Shown here piece by piece: positions 18,804 to 28,079 of a stretch of 64,000 nt of DNA. The stretch is from Lachnospiraceae bacterium (GTDB lineage: Bacteria > Bacillota_A > Clostridia > Lachnospirales > Lachnospiraceae). Every line of letters begins with the position of its first letter. The first letter of the stretch is position 1. Location: positions 1 through 64,000 of the forward strand of contig JAFUOI010000002.1 of NCBI GenBank assembly GCA_017482005.1, in the 5' to 3' direction. The notes beneath the pieces are model-generated. The model saw only the letters and a list, made by a program, of their open reading frames with translations, was not told the origin of the DNA and did no database searches. Both the position numbers and the translations under genes were made by a program.

Positions 18804-20817
18804 CTTCCGTTTGTACCTTCTTTTTTTCTCTCAACAAAAGCCATCCTATTATTGCCGATACCATTGCAATCAGGGTAACAATGATTATTTCCGTCACACC
18901 AAGAGATTCCTGCATAAGGACCGGAAACAGTTTTCCTACCTGCTCCGGATATAGCGAAATCAGAACGGAAAGAAAATTATTGATAAAATGCATCAGCATT
19001 GAAACGAAAATACTTCCGGACATATAAGCTGCCGCCGTAAGTCCCAGTCCCACAATACTGATGGTAAACATCTTTAACAGACTCATATGATACGCGGCAA
19101 AAATCAACGTCGTTGCAACAACTGCAATGCAAGGTCTGCATCTTTCACGCAGGGTTCCCATCAGGAATCCGCGGAACAACAACTCTTCCCCTATGGCAGG
19201 CATTAAAGCCATTACGAGAATAATGATCCATACCGGCTGTCCCTTAATCATCTCATCCAGCGCCTGCAGGCTCTCCGCGCTCTGCGGAAACACAGGTGTA
19301 AGCAGTGCTCCAACGACCAGTGCCAGTAAAAATCCCGCAAAAGCAAGGAAAATTCCGCCGAGAACACCTTTTACTTTTGGAGCCTTAAACGAAAACAGTT
19401 TCTTTGCATCTGCTTTCATATACCACGCATAAACAAGCGGACAAATCAATATAAAAATCTGTTGTACTGCCACTCCTCCAAATCCAAGTTTAAGCTGGGC
19501 GTATGTTCCGCCGTACAACATCAGCAAAAGTACAACACACATCAGAAGCACACAATCACCGATTCCCGGCATTTGTTTCTCTTTCATCTCGCTGCGCTTG
19601 TCAAACAATTTCACACCGGAAAATCCCTCGGAAAACAGAACCGCTTCACTATTATAAATTCTACTGAGTACCATGATTGCCAGTAAGCTGTAGGCAACAT
19701 TCGATGCAAGTACAATTCCAAATAAAGCATAATTGTAATTAAACTCAAACAATCCCGCCACCAAAAGTGCCACATTCACAACCGGTATTGCCGCCGTCTG
19801 TACGGTCAGTTCCACATCCGGAAGCATCGGTGCATAACCTGCAAACATAAATATAAACATCACCGGTGTTGCATAGTTGTTGGCATCCTTAAAATTCTTT
19901 GCAAAAACGCAGGTGCACATACAAACCGCCGTCACAAACAGCGCGAACACCATCATAACAAGAATTGTAAATAAAACGCCAGGTAAAAACACTGCAAAAT
20001 TAAACTCTATGTTCATATCCGCAGCCGAAGCAAGGGAACTCGACACAAGAAATGCCATCGCTCCGCCCATGGAAATCACATTCAAAATTGCCGATACGCA
20101 GGCTATGCAGGAAACCGCCAGAAACTTGCTCATGATCATTTCGAAGTTCGTCACCGGAAGCGTCAGAAGAGTTTCCAGCGTACCTCTTTCTTTCTCACCC
20201 GCCGTCACATCAATTGCCGGATAAATAGCTCCAAGTAAAATCATGGTAATAATAAAGAAAGGCATCATCATCCCGATCATACTTCCGACGGATTCCTCCG
20301 CAGTGGATAAATCCTTACCTGCAACACTGATTGGATTCAGAATTTCTTCTGCATCCAGTCCCGCAGCCTCTATCTGTTCCTTTGTCAATGTAGCCTTATA
20401 AATATCGAGTGCTTCATCCAATACATTCGAAGCCGTCACCGATCTGTCTTTTGCCGAAAGATAGTTAATCTTAATCTCTTTTCCGCTCATGGTCACGTAA
20501 GCATCAATACGTTCCGACTCCATGGCTTCCACACAGGAATTTTCTTCCACAACTTTTACAGCGTACCCTATCTCCTCTTTGTTTTCTTTAAAAATCGCAG
20601 TAATCTGTGTTTCCAATTCTTTACAATCTTCAAAAGCAACAATATATGTCTTTTCTTCCTGACTCTGAATAATCGCTGTGGACAAAAGCGCCACACCTAC
20701 AATCAAAAGCGGATAAAGCACAAGCGGAAGAAGCACCATCATAATCATGGTTTTCTTATCACGGAGAATATCTCTTATTTCGCGCTTAAAAAGCACCCCC
20801 ATCCGTTTTACGTTCAT
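18796..20817 (-). CDS. ABC-2 permease fused to CPBP intramembrane protease (NatB-like)
   Basis: 673 residues in two parts. Residues ~1-400 are an ABC-2 exporter permease of the NatB type: one N-terminal helix, a ~150-residue extracytoplasmic domain, then several helices with TAGEKERGTLETLLTLPV at the cytoplasmic loop. Residues ~450-660 are a CPBP (CAAX/Abi) protease with the motif EELLFRGFL (Glu-Glu and Arg), FAAYHMSL (His), and MHFINNFL (His...Asn). The fusion is known from Firmicutes annotations. It overlaps natA by 4 nt (ATGA). The substrate is unknown: Na+ for NatAB, or perhaps a peptide given the protease part. Confidence 0.88.
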   Translation of the reverse strand: MNVKRMGVLFKREIRDILRDKKTMIMMVLLPLVLYPLLIVGVALLSTAIIQSQEEKTYIVAFEDCKELETQITAIFKENKEEIGYAVKVVEENSCVEAMESERIDAYVTMSGKEIKINYLSAKDRSVTASNVLDEALDIYKATLTKEQIEAAGLDAEEILNPISVAGKDLSTAEESVGSMIGMMMPFFIITMILLGAIYPAIDVTAGEKERGTLETLLTLPVTNFEMIMSKFLAVSCIACVSAILNVISMGGAMAFLVSSSLASAADMNIEFNFAVFLPGVLFTILVMMVFALFVTAVCMCTCVFAKNFKDANNYATPVMFIFMFAGYAPMLPDVELTVQTAAIPVVNVALLVAGLFEFNYNYALFGIVLASNVAYSLLAIMVLSRIYNSEAVLFSEGFSGVKLFDKRSEMKEKQMPGIGDCVLLMCVVLLLMLYGGTYAQLKLGFGGVAVQQIFILICPLVYAWYMKADAKKLFSFKAPKVKGVLGGIFLAFAGFLLALVVGALLTPVFPQSAESLQALDEMIKGQPVWIIILVMALMPAIGEELLFRGFLMGTLRERCRPCIAVVATTLIFAAYHMSLLKMFTISIVGLGLTAAAYMSGSIFVSMLMHFINNFLSVLISLYPEQVGKLFPVLMQESLGVTEIIIVTLIAMVSAIIGWLLLREKKKVQTEDV

Positions 20818-21614
20818 GACTTCTCCACCTCCTCCATCACATGATGAAAAGCATCTCGCAGATTATTTACACCGCATGCATCCATAATCTCAGCAGGACT
20901 TCCTTCCTTCACAATCTTCCCCTGATAGATCATCAGAATACGGTCACATATAAACTGTGCCTCCTCAAGATAATGTGTAGAATAAAGAACTGTCTTTCCG
21001 CGTTTTTTCTGCTCTTTCATAAAGTTTACGATGGCATCGGCACTGATGATATCTAGTCCCAGCGTCGGCTCATCAAATATGTAAATATCCGGATCATGAA
21101 TGAGACATCTGGCAATGGAAGCACGCTGTGTCTGTCCCGTCGACAACTTTTCGATACGGTTGTCAAGAAAACTCTCCATATCCAGAACCTGTGATATTTC
21201 TTCAATTCTTTTTTCTGCTTCTGTTTTATCAATCCCGTAAATCTCCGCAAGCATATATAACATCTCACGGGTGCTCATACGATGGTAAAGTTTGGTATTA
21301 CCTGATAAATATCCGATAGACTTTTTTAAATCTACGGAATCTGTCAAAATATCCCCCTCTTTATTCTCAATGGAGACCGTCCCTTTGGTCGGTTCCATAA
21401 GGGAACCGAGCATTCTGAGAAGAGTTGTTTTTCCTGCCCCGTTCGGTCCTAAAATCCCGAGAATTTCTCCTTGCTCTACCCGAAATGAAATATGATCTAC
21501 CGCGTAAAACGTTTCTTTTTTCCCGGTCTTCTTTCCTTTTTTTGTTAGTCCGTTCTTTTCTTCCTTCAGAACGGTTCTCTCAAACTGTTTACACAAATTA
21601 TCGGCTATGATCAT
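20814..21614 (-). CDS. ABC transporter ATP-binding protein (NatA-like)
   Basis: ATPase partner of the fused permease. It has Walker A GILGPNGAGKTT near residue 50, the signature KLSTGQTQRASIARCL near residue 155, Walker B IYIFDEPTLGLD, and the switch histidine in STHYLEEAQF. The start is the ATG at 21612-21614 behind TGGAGGG, giving 266 residues; an upstream in-frame codon lies inside trmD and has no ribosome binding site. A lysine-rich insert (about residues 18-32) sits between the first strands, an unusual but harmless position. Its start overlaps the trmD end by 17 nt, and it is followed by the permease with a 4-nt overlap. Confidence 0.92.
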   Translation of the reverse strand: MIIADNLCKQFERTVLKEEKNGLTKKGKKTGKKETFYAVDHISFRVEQGEILGILGPNGAGKTTLLRMLGSLMEPTKGTVSIENKEGDILTDSVDLKKSIGYLSGNTKLYHRMSTREMLYMLAEIYGIDKTEAEKRIEEISQVLDMESFLDNRIEKLSTGQTQRASIARCLIHDPDIYIFDEPTLGLDIISADAIVNFMKEQKKRGKTVLYSTHYLEEAQFICDRILMIYQGKIVKEGSPAEIMDACGVNNLRDAFHHVMEEVEKS

Positions 21615-22365
21615 TCTCTGCCCTCCATTTTTCATACAAATCCGGTCTGCGTTCTTTTGTTCTTTTAACCGACTCCTCCAACTGCCACTTTTCAATTAGT
21701 TTATGGTTACCTGAAAGCAACACGGGAGGGACCTCCTTATCATGCCACACTTGCGGCCGCGAATATTGCGGATGTTCCAAAAGCCCATTTCCAAAGGAAT
21801 CGGTTACTGCAGATTCATCATTGTTTAAGACCCCCGGAACCAATCTGGAAATTGCATCCACCATCACCATTGCCGGAAGTTCGCCGCCGGTCAAAACGTA
21901 ATCACCGATAGATACATAATCTGTCACAACTTCCTCCAACACACGCTCATCGATGCCTTCATAATGTCCGCAAAGCAATACCAAATCCTCTTCTTTTGCA
22001 AATTCCTGTGCCATCTTCTGCTCAAACACAGCTCCCTGCGGTGTCACGTAAACTACACGCGTTCTTTTCTTATTGCTGTTTTCCTCATTATCCGCGGACT
22101 CTGTCGTGCCATCTCCCGCACTACGCGCTTCAATCTGTGCAAGCACCGCCTGCACACAATCATATACCGGCTGGGCCTGCATCAGCATTCCTGCCCCCGG
22201 ACCGTATGTGTAATCATCCACTTTCTGATGCTTATTCGTTGTATAATCCCGGATATTGATTGCTTCCGCCTGAATGCAGCCTTTCTGCATCGCGCGGCCG
22301 AGAATACTCGTCCCGAGCCCCTCCATAATCATCTCGGGAAATAATGTCAGTACATGAAAAAACAT
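21598..22365 (-). CDS. trmD: tRNA (guanine-N1)-methyltransferase
   Basis: Methylates G37 of tRNAs reading CNN codons, preventing frameshifts. The trefoil-knot SAM site is visible: LLCGHYEGIDERVLE near residue 112 and SIGDYVLTGGELPAM near residue 132. An insert of ~25 acidic/polar residues (about 82-105) is unusual in this otherwise compact family. The start is the ATG at 22363-22365 with AGGAGGA 8 nt upstream; the in-frame GTG two codons earlier overlaps the ribosome binding site. It lies 11 nt after rimM, the usual pairing. Confidence 0.95.
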   Translation of the reverse strand: MFFHVLTLFPEMIMEGLGTSILGRAMQKGCIQAEAINIRDYTTNKHQKVDDYTYGPGAGMLMQAQPVYDCVQAVLAQIEARSAGDGTTESADNEENSNKKRTRVVYVTPQGAVFEQKMAQEFAKEEDLVLLCGHYEGIDERVLEEVVTDYVSIGDYVLTGGELPAMVMVDAISRLVPGVLNNDESAVTDSFGNGLLEHPQYSRPQVWHDKEVPPVLLSGNHKLIEKWQLEESVKRTKERRPDLYEKWRAENDHSR

Positions 22366-22376
22366 GTCCACTCCTC

Positions 22377-22886
22377 CTAGTCCAATAGTCCCGGCATAAT
22401 ATAAACCGTCACCTTACATTCTTTCATATCTACACTGCGCACACAGTCCTTAATCGCAGGGAAAAGATGCTCTTTTCCCTCCGGAGTCTTAACAACATAC
22501 ACATCATTTGCTCCGGTCTGAATAACATCCGTAAGTTCACCAATCCGATCTCCGCCGTCTTCATAAACATCCATTCCGATCAAATCTGCGATAAAATACT
22601 CATCTTTGGCACATTTCACGGCATTTTCTCTCGTCACATAAAGTCCGCAATTTTTGTACGGTGCAATATCATCAATACTATCAAATCCTTCAAATTTCAA
22701 AATAACAAATTGTTTAAAAAATTTAGCACTGACTACTTTTACTTCCATATTACCCTTTGGGGTTTCCAAAATATAATGTTTATTCTTTTTAAAACGTTTT
22801 ACATCATCCGTCATCGGGAACACTTTCATCTCACCGTGTACACCGTGTGTCGATGTCAAAACGCCTACCTGCAACAAATCATTCAT
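22377..22886 (-). CDS. rimM: 16S rRNA processing protein RimM
   Basis: Assembly factor for the 30S head. It has an N-terminal RimM domain starting LLQVGVLTSTHGVHGEMKVFP (broken here at 20 residues for length) and a C-terminal PRC-barrel (about residues 95-169) with DLIGMDVYED and ELTDVIQTGANDVYVV. 169 residues is normal. It heads the rimM-trmD-natA-natB-family B run and has a promoter upstream. Confidence 0.94.
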   Translation of the reverse strand: MNDLLQVGVLTSTHGVHGEMKVFPMTDDVKRFKKNKHYILETPKGNMEVKVVSAKFFKQFVILKFEGFDSIDDIAPYKNCGLYVTRENAVKCAKDEYFIADLIGMDVYEDGGDRIGELTDVIQTGANDVYVVKTPEGKEHLFPAIKDCVRSVDMKECKVTVYIMPGLLD

Positions 22887-22939
22887 TCAAACGTTTCCTC
22901 TCTTTCACAGGTCTGTTCTAACAGATCACAGCCCATCCC

Positions 22940-22969
22940 ATTATATAACAAACTGCTCCTATTTCACAA
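22940..22969 (-). promoter_or_regulatory. Promoter for the rimM-trmD-natAB run
   Basis: Minus strand TTGTGA, 18-nt spacer, TATAAT, about 54 nt before the rimM start. It sits just beyond the khpA terminator, which supports a new transcription unit here. Confidence 0.6.
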
Positions 22970-22981
22970 CGTATTATACAT

Positions 22982-23009
22982 AAAAAATCCGAGGCATACG
23001 CCCCGGATT
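22982..23009 (-). terminator. Rho-independent terminator after khpA
   Basis: Minus strand AATCCGGGGC-GTAT-GCCTCGGATT, a 10-bp stem (one G-U) with a tetraloop, followed by TTTTT. It ends the ylxM-ffh-rpsP-khpA unit. Confidence 0.85.
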
Positions 23010-23014
23010 CTCTT

Positions 23015-23242
23015 TTAAATAATCTCAACGTTCACTTTCTTATTGTCTCCGACAGAAGCAGCCTTTACAACCGCACGGATCGCTTTGGCAATTCTACCCT
23101 GCTTTCCGATTACTTTACCCATATCAGAAGGTGCAACATGCAGTTCTACTGTAATGTTTTTACCTTCCGTTTTTTCGGTTACAACAACTTCATCAGGATT
23201 GTCAACAAGAGCTTTTGCGATTACTTCAACTAACTCTTTCAT
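23015..23242 (-). CDS. khpA: KH-domain RNA-binding protein KhpA (YlqC)
   Basis: Single KH-domain protein of 75 residues. Known homologues form a complex with KhpB/EloR that binds RNA and affects cell elongation. The GxxG loop is seen in GKVIGKQGRIAKAIR near residue 40. It has the usual place after rpsP, 29 nt downstream, and is the last gene before a terminator. Confidence 0.94.
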   Translation of the reverse strand: MKELVEVIAKALVDNPDEVVVTEKTEGKNITVELHVAPSDMGKVIGKQGRIAKAIRAVVKAASVGDNKKVNVEII

Positions 23243-23271
23243 AATCCACCTCCAAAAGTGTTATGACAAAA

Positions 23272-23517
23272 TTATTTTTCGATTCCTGCCTGTTTGAAAA
23301 TCTTGCTAACCACTTCTGTAGGCTGAGCACCGTTTGCTAACCATTTCTTAGCAAGCTCTTCGTTTACTTTGAATGAGCTTGGGTCTGTTGTCGGATCGTA
23401 TGTTCCGATTTCCTCGATACATCTTCCGTCTCTTGGGGATCTTGAATCAGCTACTACGATTCTGTAAAAAGGAGCTTTCTTCTGTCCCATTCTTCTTAAT
23501 CTGATTTTTACTGCCAT
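23272..23517 (-). CDS. rpsP: 30S ribosomal protein S16
   Basis: 81 residues beginning [20 protein letters not shown], the S16 signature. The start is the ATG at 23515-23517 behind GGAGGT; an in-frame upstream codon lies within the ribosome binding region. It lies between ffh and khpA, as in most Firmicutes. The gap to ffh (about 90 nt) shows no clear promoter or terminator. Confidence 0.97.
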   Translation of the reverse strand: MAVKIRLRRMGQKKAPFYRIVVADSRSPRDGRCIEEIGTYDPTTDPSSFKVNEELAKKWLANGAQPTEVVSKIFKQAGIEK

Positions 23518-23610
23518 TTTTTGTACCTCCAAATTGTTTTAAAGTTTATAGTTTTATATTTGAATAGAAATCATCCAATTGTTCGGACAAATCTCTAATC
23601 TTCACAAATC

Positions 23611-24993
23611 TTAAAACGGAAATCTTCTTCCGCCTCCAAAGCCGCCCATGCCCGGGAATCCTCCCATCATACCTCTGCGGCCTTTTTTTCCTCCGCCAAA
23701 CTGCTTCATCATCTTCTGCATCTGTTCAAACTGCTTTATAAAACGGTTTACAACCGCTATATCTACACCTGCACCTTTCGCAATACGGTGTTTGCGGCTC
23801 GGATTTAAAATTTTCGGATTACGTCTCTCTTCCACTGTCATAGAAAGAACAATTGCTTCCATACGTGCCATCTGCTTTTCATCAACAGCGCCCTCAAGAT
23901 CTGCTGCACTGATGCCCATACCCGGCATCATTCCCATGATTGCGGAAAGCCCGCCCATGTTACGCATCTGCTTCATGCTCTCCAGGTAATCTTCAAAATC
24001 AAATTTCCCCTTCTTCATCTTAGCAGCCATCTGCTTTTCTTTTTCCTCATCCATGTCGATGCTTTCCTGCGCCTTTTCAATCAGCGTAAGCACATCACCC
24101 ATTCCGAGAATTCTGTTTGCCATACGATCCGGATGGAACTGTTCCAAATCGGAAAGTTTCTCACCCATACCTGCATAAAAAATCGGTTTTCCGGTCACAG
24201 CCTTTACGGAAAGGGCCGCACCGCCTCTGGAATCACCATCCATTTTAGAGAGGATTACTCCGTCGATACCGACTTTTTCATCAAACTCTTTGGCCACATT
24301 GACCGCATCCTGACCGGTCATCACATCGACTACAAGAATCGTCTGATGCACATCAACGTTTGCCTTAATCTCCTGAAGCTCCGCCATCATATCCTCATCA
24401 ATATGAAGCCGGCCGGCGGTATCAAGGATTACCAAATTATGTCCGTTCTTGCCCGCATGTTCAAGGGCTGCCTTTGCAATATCCACAGGCTTATGATTTT
24501 CTCCCATGGAGAACACTTCCACGCCCTGCTTCTCACCGTTAACCTGCAACTGTTTAATTGCTGCCGGACGATACACATCACATGCAACGAGAAGACATTT
24601 TTTACCTTTTACTTTATACTTACCTGCCAACTTGGCAGTTGTCGTCGTCTTACCTGCACCCTGAAGACCGCACATCATAAGAACTGTGATGGATTTTCCC
24701 GGTTGGAGCTGTATTTCAGCACCTTCACTTCCCATAAGTGCCACAAGCTCTTCGTTCACAATCTTAATCACCATCTGTCCCGGATTGAGACCATTCATCA
24801 CATCCGCACCAATGGCTCTTTCTTCCACAGTCTTTATAAACTGCTTTACAACCTTGAAGTTGACATCGGCTTCCAAAAGCGCCATCTTAACTTCCTTGAG
24901 TGCTGCTTTAACATCCTCCTCCGTCAAACGACCTTTGCTGCGGAGATTTTTGAATACATTCTGCAATTTTTCAGTTAAGTTTTCAAATGCCAT
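23611..24993 (-). CDS. ffh: Signal recognition particle protein Ffh
   Basis: SRP54 GTPase that brings nascent membrane proteins to FtsY and the Sec translocon. The NG domain has GLQGAGKTTTTAKLA near residue 105, DTAGRLHID, and SKMDGDSRGGAA. The M domain (about residue 300 on) carries the signal-binding and 4.5S RNA-binding helices with methionine clusters, and ends in a Gly/Met/Phe-rich tail (GGFPGMGGFGGGRRFPF). 460 residues is slightly long because of that tail. It starts 3 nt after the ylxM stop, with coupling probable. Confidence 0.97.
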   Translation of the reverse strand: MAFENLTEKLQNVFKNLRSKGRLTEEDVKAALKEVKMALLEADVNFKVVKQFIKTVEERAIGADVMNGLNPGQMVIKIVNEELVALMGSEGAEIQLQPGKSITVLMMCGLQGAGKTTTTAKLAGKYKVKGKKCLLVACDVYRPAAIKQLQVNGEKQGVEVFSMGENHKPVDIAKAALEHAGKNGHNLVILDTAGRLHIDEDMMAELQEIKANVDVHQTILVVDVMTGQDAVNVAKEFDEKVGIDGVILSKMDGDSRGGAALSVKAVTGKPIFYAGMGEKLSDLEQFHPDRMANRILGMGDVLTLIEKAQESIDMDEEKEKQMAAKMKKGKFDFEDYLESMKQMRNMGGLSAIMGMMPGMGISAADLEGAVDEKQMARMEAIVLSMTVEERRNPKILNPSRKHRIAKGAGVDIAVVNRFIKQFEQMQKMMKQFGGGKKGRRGMMGGFPGMGGFGGGRRFPF

Positions 24994-24996
24994 GTA

Positions 24997-25311
24997 CTAT
25001 AACTCCTCCAGAATTTCAGCAGATAGTTTCCTGACCTGCCCCATATCTTCTGTCTCGTTGATTTGACGAATCTTATCTTTGATCTTCCCGAAACGTTCAA
25101 CAAGATGCAGTCTACTCTCATAGGAAAGCAATGTCTTATCGCAACGTTTGAGCAAATCATGGATGCCCTGTCTGGAAATACCGTAATCGTTTGCCAGCTC
25201 TGAAAGCGACATATCGTTGTAAACAGCATCTTCATATATCTGTCTCTGATGCTCTGTCAGAAGCTCACCATAGAAATCATATAAAATTCCCTGTTCTACG
25301 ATTTTTTCCAT
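24997..25311 (-). CDS. ylxM: YlxM/UPF0122 helix-turn-helix protein
   Basis: Small sigma-factor region-4-like DNA- or RNA-binding protein always found next to ffh; it is thought to modulate the SRP operon or SRP assembly. The HTH is visible in [20 protein letters not shown] near residue 37. The start is the ATG at 25309-25311 behind TATAGGAG, giving 104 residues. First gene of the ylxM-ffh-rpsP-khpA unit, with a near-consensus promoter upstream. Confidence 0.92.
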   Translation of the reverse strand: MEKIVEQGILYDFYGELLTEHQRQIYEDAVYNDMSLSELANDYGISRQGIHDLLKRCDKTLLSYESRLHLVERFGKIKDKIRQINETEDMGQVRKLSAEILEEL

Positions 25312-25343
25312 AATAACTCCTATATTTCCAAACAACCTTGGTT

Positions 25344-25372
25344 ATCATACCACTACAAAGGAAGGGTGTCAA
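25344..25372 (-). promoter_or_regulatory. Strong sigma-A promoter for ylxM-ffh-rpsP-khpA
   Basis: Minus strand TTGACA (perfect -35), 17-nt spacer, TATGAT (-10), about 33 nt before the ylxM start. The -35 box is part of the stem of the upstream hairpin at 25362-25393. Confidence 0.8.
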
Positions 25373-25393
25373 GTATTTTTTCTTGACACCCTT
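25362..25393 (-). terminator. Hairpin terminator of the hybrid kinase gene
   Basis: AAGGGTGTCAAG and CTTGACACCCTT form a perfect 12-bp stem with an 8-nt loop, 17 nt after the kinase stop. The following minus-strand sequence has only a short T-rich stretch (CCTTCCTTTG), so it may be a weak or bidirectional terminator. Confidence 0.65.
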
Positions 25394-25410
25394 GCGATAT
25401 TTATTCTATG

Positions 25411-27000
25411 TTACTTCACTACACGGAAACCAAATTTTTCATGATCATCTCTCGGGCTCAAATCCTGTAATTCCCGAACAAGTATCTCCCGTATGGAAAA
25501 GTCATTAAACGGCAGAATCAAATGATGATCCATCCCATGTTCCAACGCATGTATTCTTTTATCTCGAAGTTCGTTGGCGGTAACTGCCACAATGGTAATA
25601 TCATTCAAATCCCCTCTATCCATCTCCCTGATTTCCATGGTGGCTTCCAGGCCGCTTTTCTTCGGCAGCATCATTTTCATGAACATAATTTGATAATAGT
25701 CTTCCTCCGATGCAACCAACATATCAATCGCTTCCTGTCCGTCTTCCGCTGTATCCACATTGAGTCCGAACTGCTTTAATTTTGAAACTATGATTTCTTT
25801 GCTAATCTCGTCATCATCCACAACAAGTGCGCGATACATGGAAAAGTCTTTATTATGAATATTATCCACCAGATGCGAAACAATTCCGGCCTCCGATTGT
25901 TCATATCTGTCTGCTTCCTGCACAGGGATTGTCAATTTAATCTCTGTTCTTCCGTCACTCTCTTCAAAGCCCAAAACAACACTCATAAACTCTGTCAGAC
26001 GGTAGATATACGACATTCTTTCGTGGGACTGAATGCGCTGCGGATCTGCCTTTGCATAAATACGGAACCGAAGATCAAAAATACCCGGCAGCGGAATCTC
26101 ATCACTTTCATCATCCACATCCTCCTGTGCCTTGGCGATATCAAAATCCAATACGACCTCCGGTGTTTTATCGTCTGCCACCTCTGCTACCGCTATCATA
26201 ACATTATATAGCAACTGATATAGACGCGCACTGTCGGAGATAAAGGTGCTGACCTGTGGGGACAAGTTGCTCATCTTCCACGTCACCCCCGCATCCCCCA
26301 TCTTAAGTTCTGCTATCTGCTGTAGTGTTTGGAGAAGTTTTTCCGGTAAAATCATATCGGACTGTTCAAACTCCTCTCCCTTTTCAATTGCAGATAAAGT
26401 AAACATCTGTTCAAACATTTCACGATAATTATCCATGGCACATTTTGCTTTCTGAAGATATTCTTTTTGTTTCGAATCATCTTCCAATGCCATACTTAAC
26501 ATTTCACTTGCTTCATAAAACGGAACACGAATTTCCTCGCCCATATTTTTCCAAGTCTTTTCTTTTTCTATGTTGGCCTGCTGTGCCAATTCCAGACACT
26601 TCTCTACCAGACGGTTTTTGTCACACTCCTTCTCAAACTGCTCTGTCACATCACTTTGGCAGACACAAATCGTTTCCTCTCCACAGAAAAATACAACAAA
26701 ACGTTTTCTTCTTATTTCACCCGCTTCAAACATCGGGCATTCCAGCACATAATCATTTTCATATGTAAGCGCTTCCAAAAGCATCTCCGACTTAATATTT
26801 TCCAAAAACGAACCGATGTCATCGCCGGCATAACACCGACCATAGTTTTCATCGCACCACTTATCAAAATCCGTCACTTCCGTCCGGCCGTCTTCATCCA
26901 ACACATATCCGCATCTCGCCCTGTTATCGAGAAGAAAAATCTTTTCATAAACGCGTGCCAATACAGAGATCAGCACATCTTTTTCCTGTCTTTCACTCAT
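25411..27000 (-). CDS. Degenerate hybrid sensor kinase with pseudo-receiver
   Basis: 529 soluble residues. An N-terminal PAS-like region (about 1-125) is followed by a coiled helix pair at the position of a HisKA domain, an ATPase-like domain (about 225-365) and a receiver domain (about 385-510). The H-box reads GEEIRVPF where active kinases have SHEIRTPL, so His is replaced by Glu. In the receiver the acidic pair DDD is kept, but the phosphoacceptor stretch reads FMKMMLP (Lys for Asp), and the conserved Lys-Pro is Leu-Pro. The ATPase N-box is also poor. The protein keeps the architecture but should not carry phosphate, so it probably acts as a signal-binding scaffold. It is alone on its transcript. 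Confidence 0.8.
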   Translation of the reverse strand: MSERQEKDVLISVLARVYEKIFLLDNRARCGYVLDEDGRTEVTDFDKWCDENYGRCYAGDDIGSFLENIKSEMLLEALTYENDYVLECPMFEAGEIRRKRFVVFFCGEETICVCQSDVTEQFEKECDKNRLVEKCLELAQQANIEKEKTWKNMGEEIRVPFYEASEMLSMALEDDSKQKEYLQKAKCAMDNYREMFEQMFTLSAIEKGEEFEQSDMILPEKLLQTLQQIAELKMGDAGVTWKMSNLSPQVSTFISDSARLYQLLYNVMIAVAEVADDKTPEVVLDFDIAKAQEDVDDESDEIPLPGIFDLRFRIYAKADPQRIQSHERMSYIYRLTEFMSVVLGFEESDGRTEIKLTIPVQEADRYEQSEAGIVSHLVDNIHNKDFSMYRALVVDDDEISKEIIVSKLKQFGLNVDTAEDGQEAIDMLVASEEDYYQIMFMKMMLPKKSGLEATMEIREMDRGDLNDITIVAVTANELRDKRIHALEHGMDHHLILPFNDFSIREILVRELQDLSPRDDHEKFGFRVVK

Positions 27001-27107
27001 CGTCTCTGCTCCTTTGTTGCTGTTTTCCCCTGCATTATATCCACAATAGTGTGTTTTTTCTTCTATTGTACTTTTTTACAGTTTACCATGTATTAAAGAA
27101 AAAAGCT

Positions 27108-27974
27108 TTATATTTTTTCTGCAAATATATTTTTATATCCCTCTCCGTAAATCTCTGTCGCATTGGAAATAATCATAAAAGACTCAGGATCATGTTCTTT
27201 TACAATATCCTCTACCTGCAGAGACTTCTTTTTGTCGGCCACACACATAATAATCTTTTTCTCTTTGCTCTGAAACGTTCCTGCTCCGTAAAGCCATGTC
27301 ACTCCAACCCCGGCTTCATGAAGAAGGCAATTTGTCAGCTCGTCCGCACGATCACTGATAATATAGATTAATCTTGCTCCGTCCTTACCATATAAAACCG
27401 TATCCATCGCATACATGGTGATGACAGTTGCTATGGAAGCATAGATAGATGCCTCAATTGTACCAAACACGATTCCTGCTGCTGCAATAACTGCAGAATC
27501 AAAAATCAAAAACAGGCTTCCTGTTTTTTTGTGGGGAAACTTCTGCTTGATAATCTTTATAATAATATCAATTCCCCCGGTGGTGGATCCTGACCTAAAT
27601 ACAATTCCGATTCCCGTTCCCACCAAAACTGCCCCAACGATTGCCGCAAGCATTCTGTCCTCCGTAAGGGGACCGATATACTCCATCAGATTAGTCAAAA
27701 CCGATATCATACAAAGGGAATATATAGTAGAAACAATAAATTTCCATCCGAATTTCCAAATACCGATCAATATAATCGGTATGTTTAATATCAAAATCAA
27801 TGTACCTGTTTCAATCCCTACAAACCGGTTGAGAAGAATTGCTATACCTGTAATTCCTCCCGGTGCAAGGTCATTAGGATTTAAAAACAAAGCGATTCCC
27901 GCAGCATAAAATACCGCTCCCACAAAAATAGCAAGATATTTTTTTAATCCCATAATTATTTTTGTTTTTTCCAT
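27108..27974 (-). CDS. YitT family membrane protein (DUF161 + DUF2179)
   Basis: 288 residues with about five to six membrane segments in the first ~200 (for example YLAIFVGAVFYAAGIALFL and GAVLVGTGIGIVFRSG), followed by a cytoplasmic DUF2179 domain ending EDIVKEHDPESFMIISNATEIYGEGYKN. The function of YitT proteins is not firmly known. It lies between the degenerate kinase and the ilvA terminator and is probably its own unit. The gap to the kinase start holds a TATAAT-like box for the latter without a clear -35. Confidence 0.9.
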   Translation of the reverse strand: MEKTKIIMGLKKYLAIFVGAVFYAAGIALFLNPNDLAPGGITGIAILLNRFVGIETGTLILILNIPIILIGIWKFGWKFIVSTIYSLCMISVLTNLMEYIGPLTEDRMLAAIVGAVLVGTGIGIVFRSGSTTGGIDIIIKIIKQKFPHKKTGSLFLIFDSAVIAAAGIVFGTIEASIYASIATVITMYAMDTVLYGKDGARLIYIISDRADELTNCLLHEAGVGVTWLYGAGTFQSKEKKIIMCVADKKKSLQVEDIVKEHDPESFMIISNATEIYGEGYKNIFAEKI

Positions 27975-28008
27975 AGCATAATCCTCTTTTATACAGCATA
28001 CCCACCGT

Positions 28009-28060
28009 GAAAAAAAATATGAGCCGTAAAATACCTTATCGTGTTTCTTCGGCTCATATT
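28009..28060 (-). terminator. Rho-independent terminator after ilvA
   Basis: Minus strand AATATGAGCCG pairs with CGGCTCATATT (11 bp), followed by eight T. It closes the long yceD-to-ilvA region. Confidence 0.9.
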
Positions 28061-28079
28061 CATATACGTTTTCATTCTG

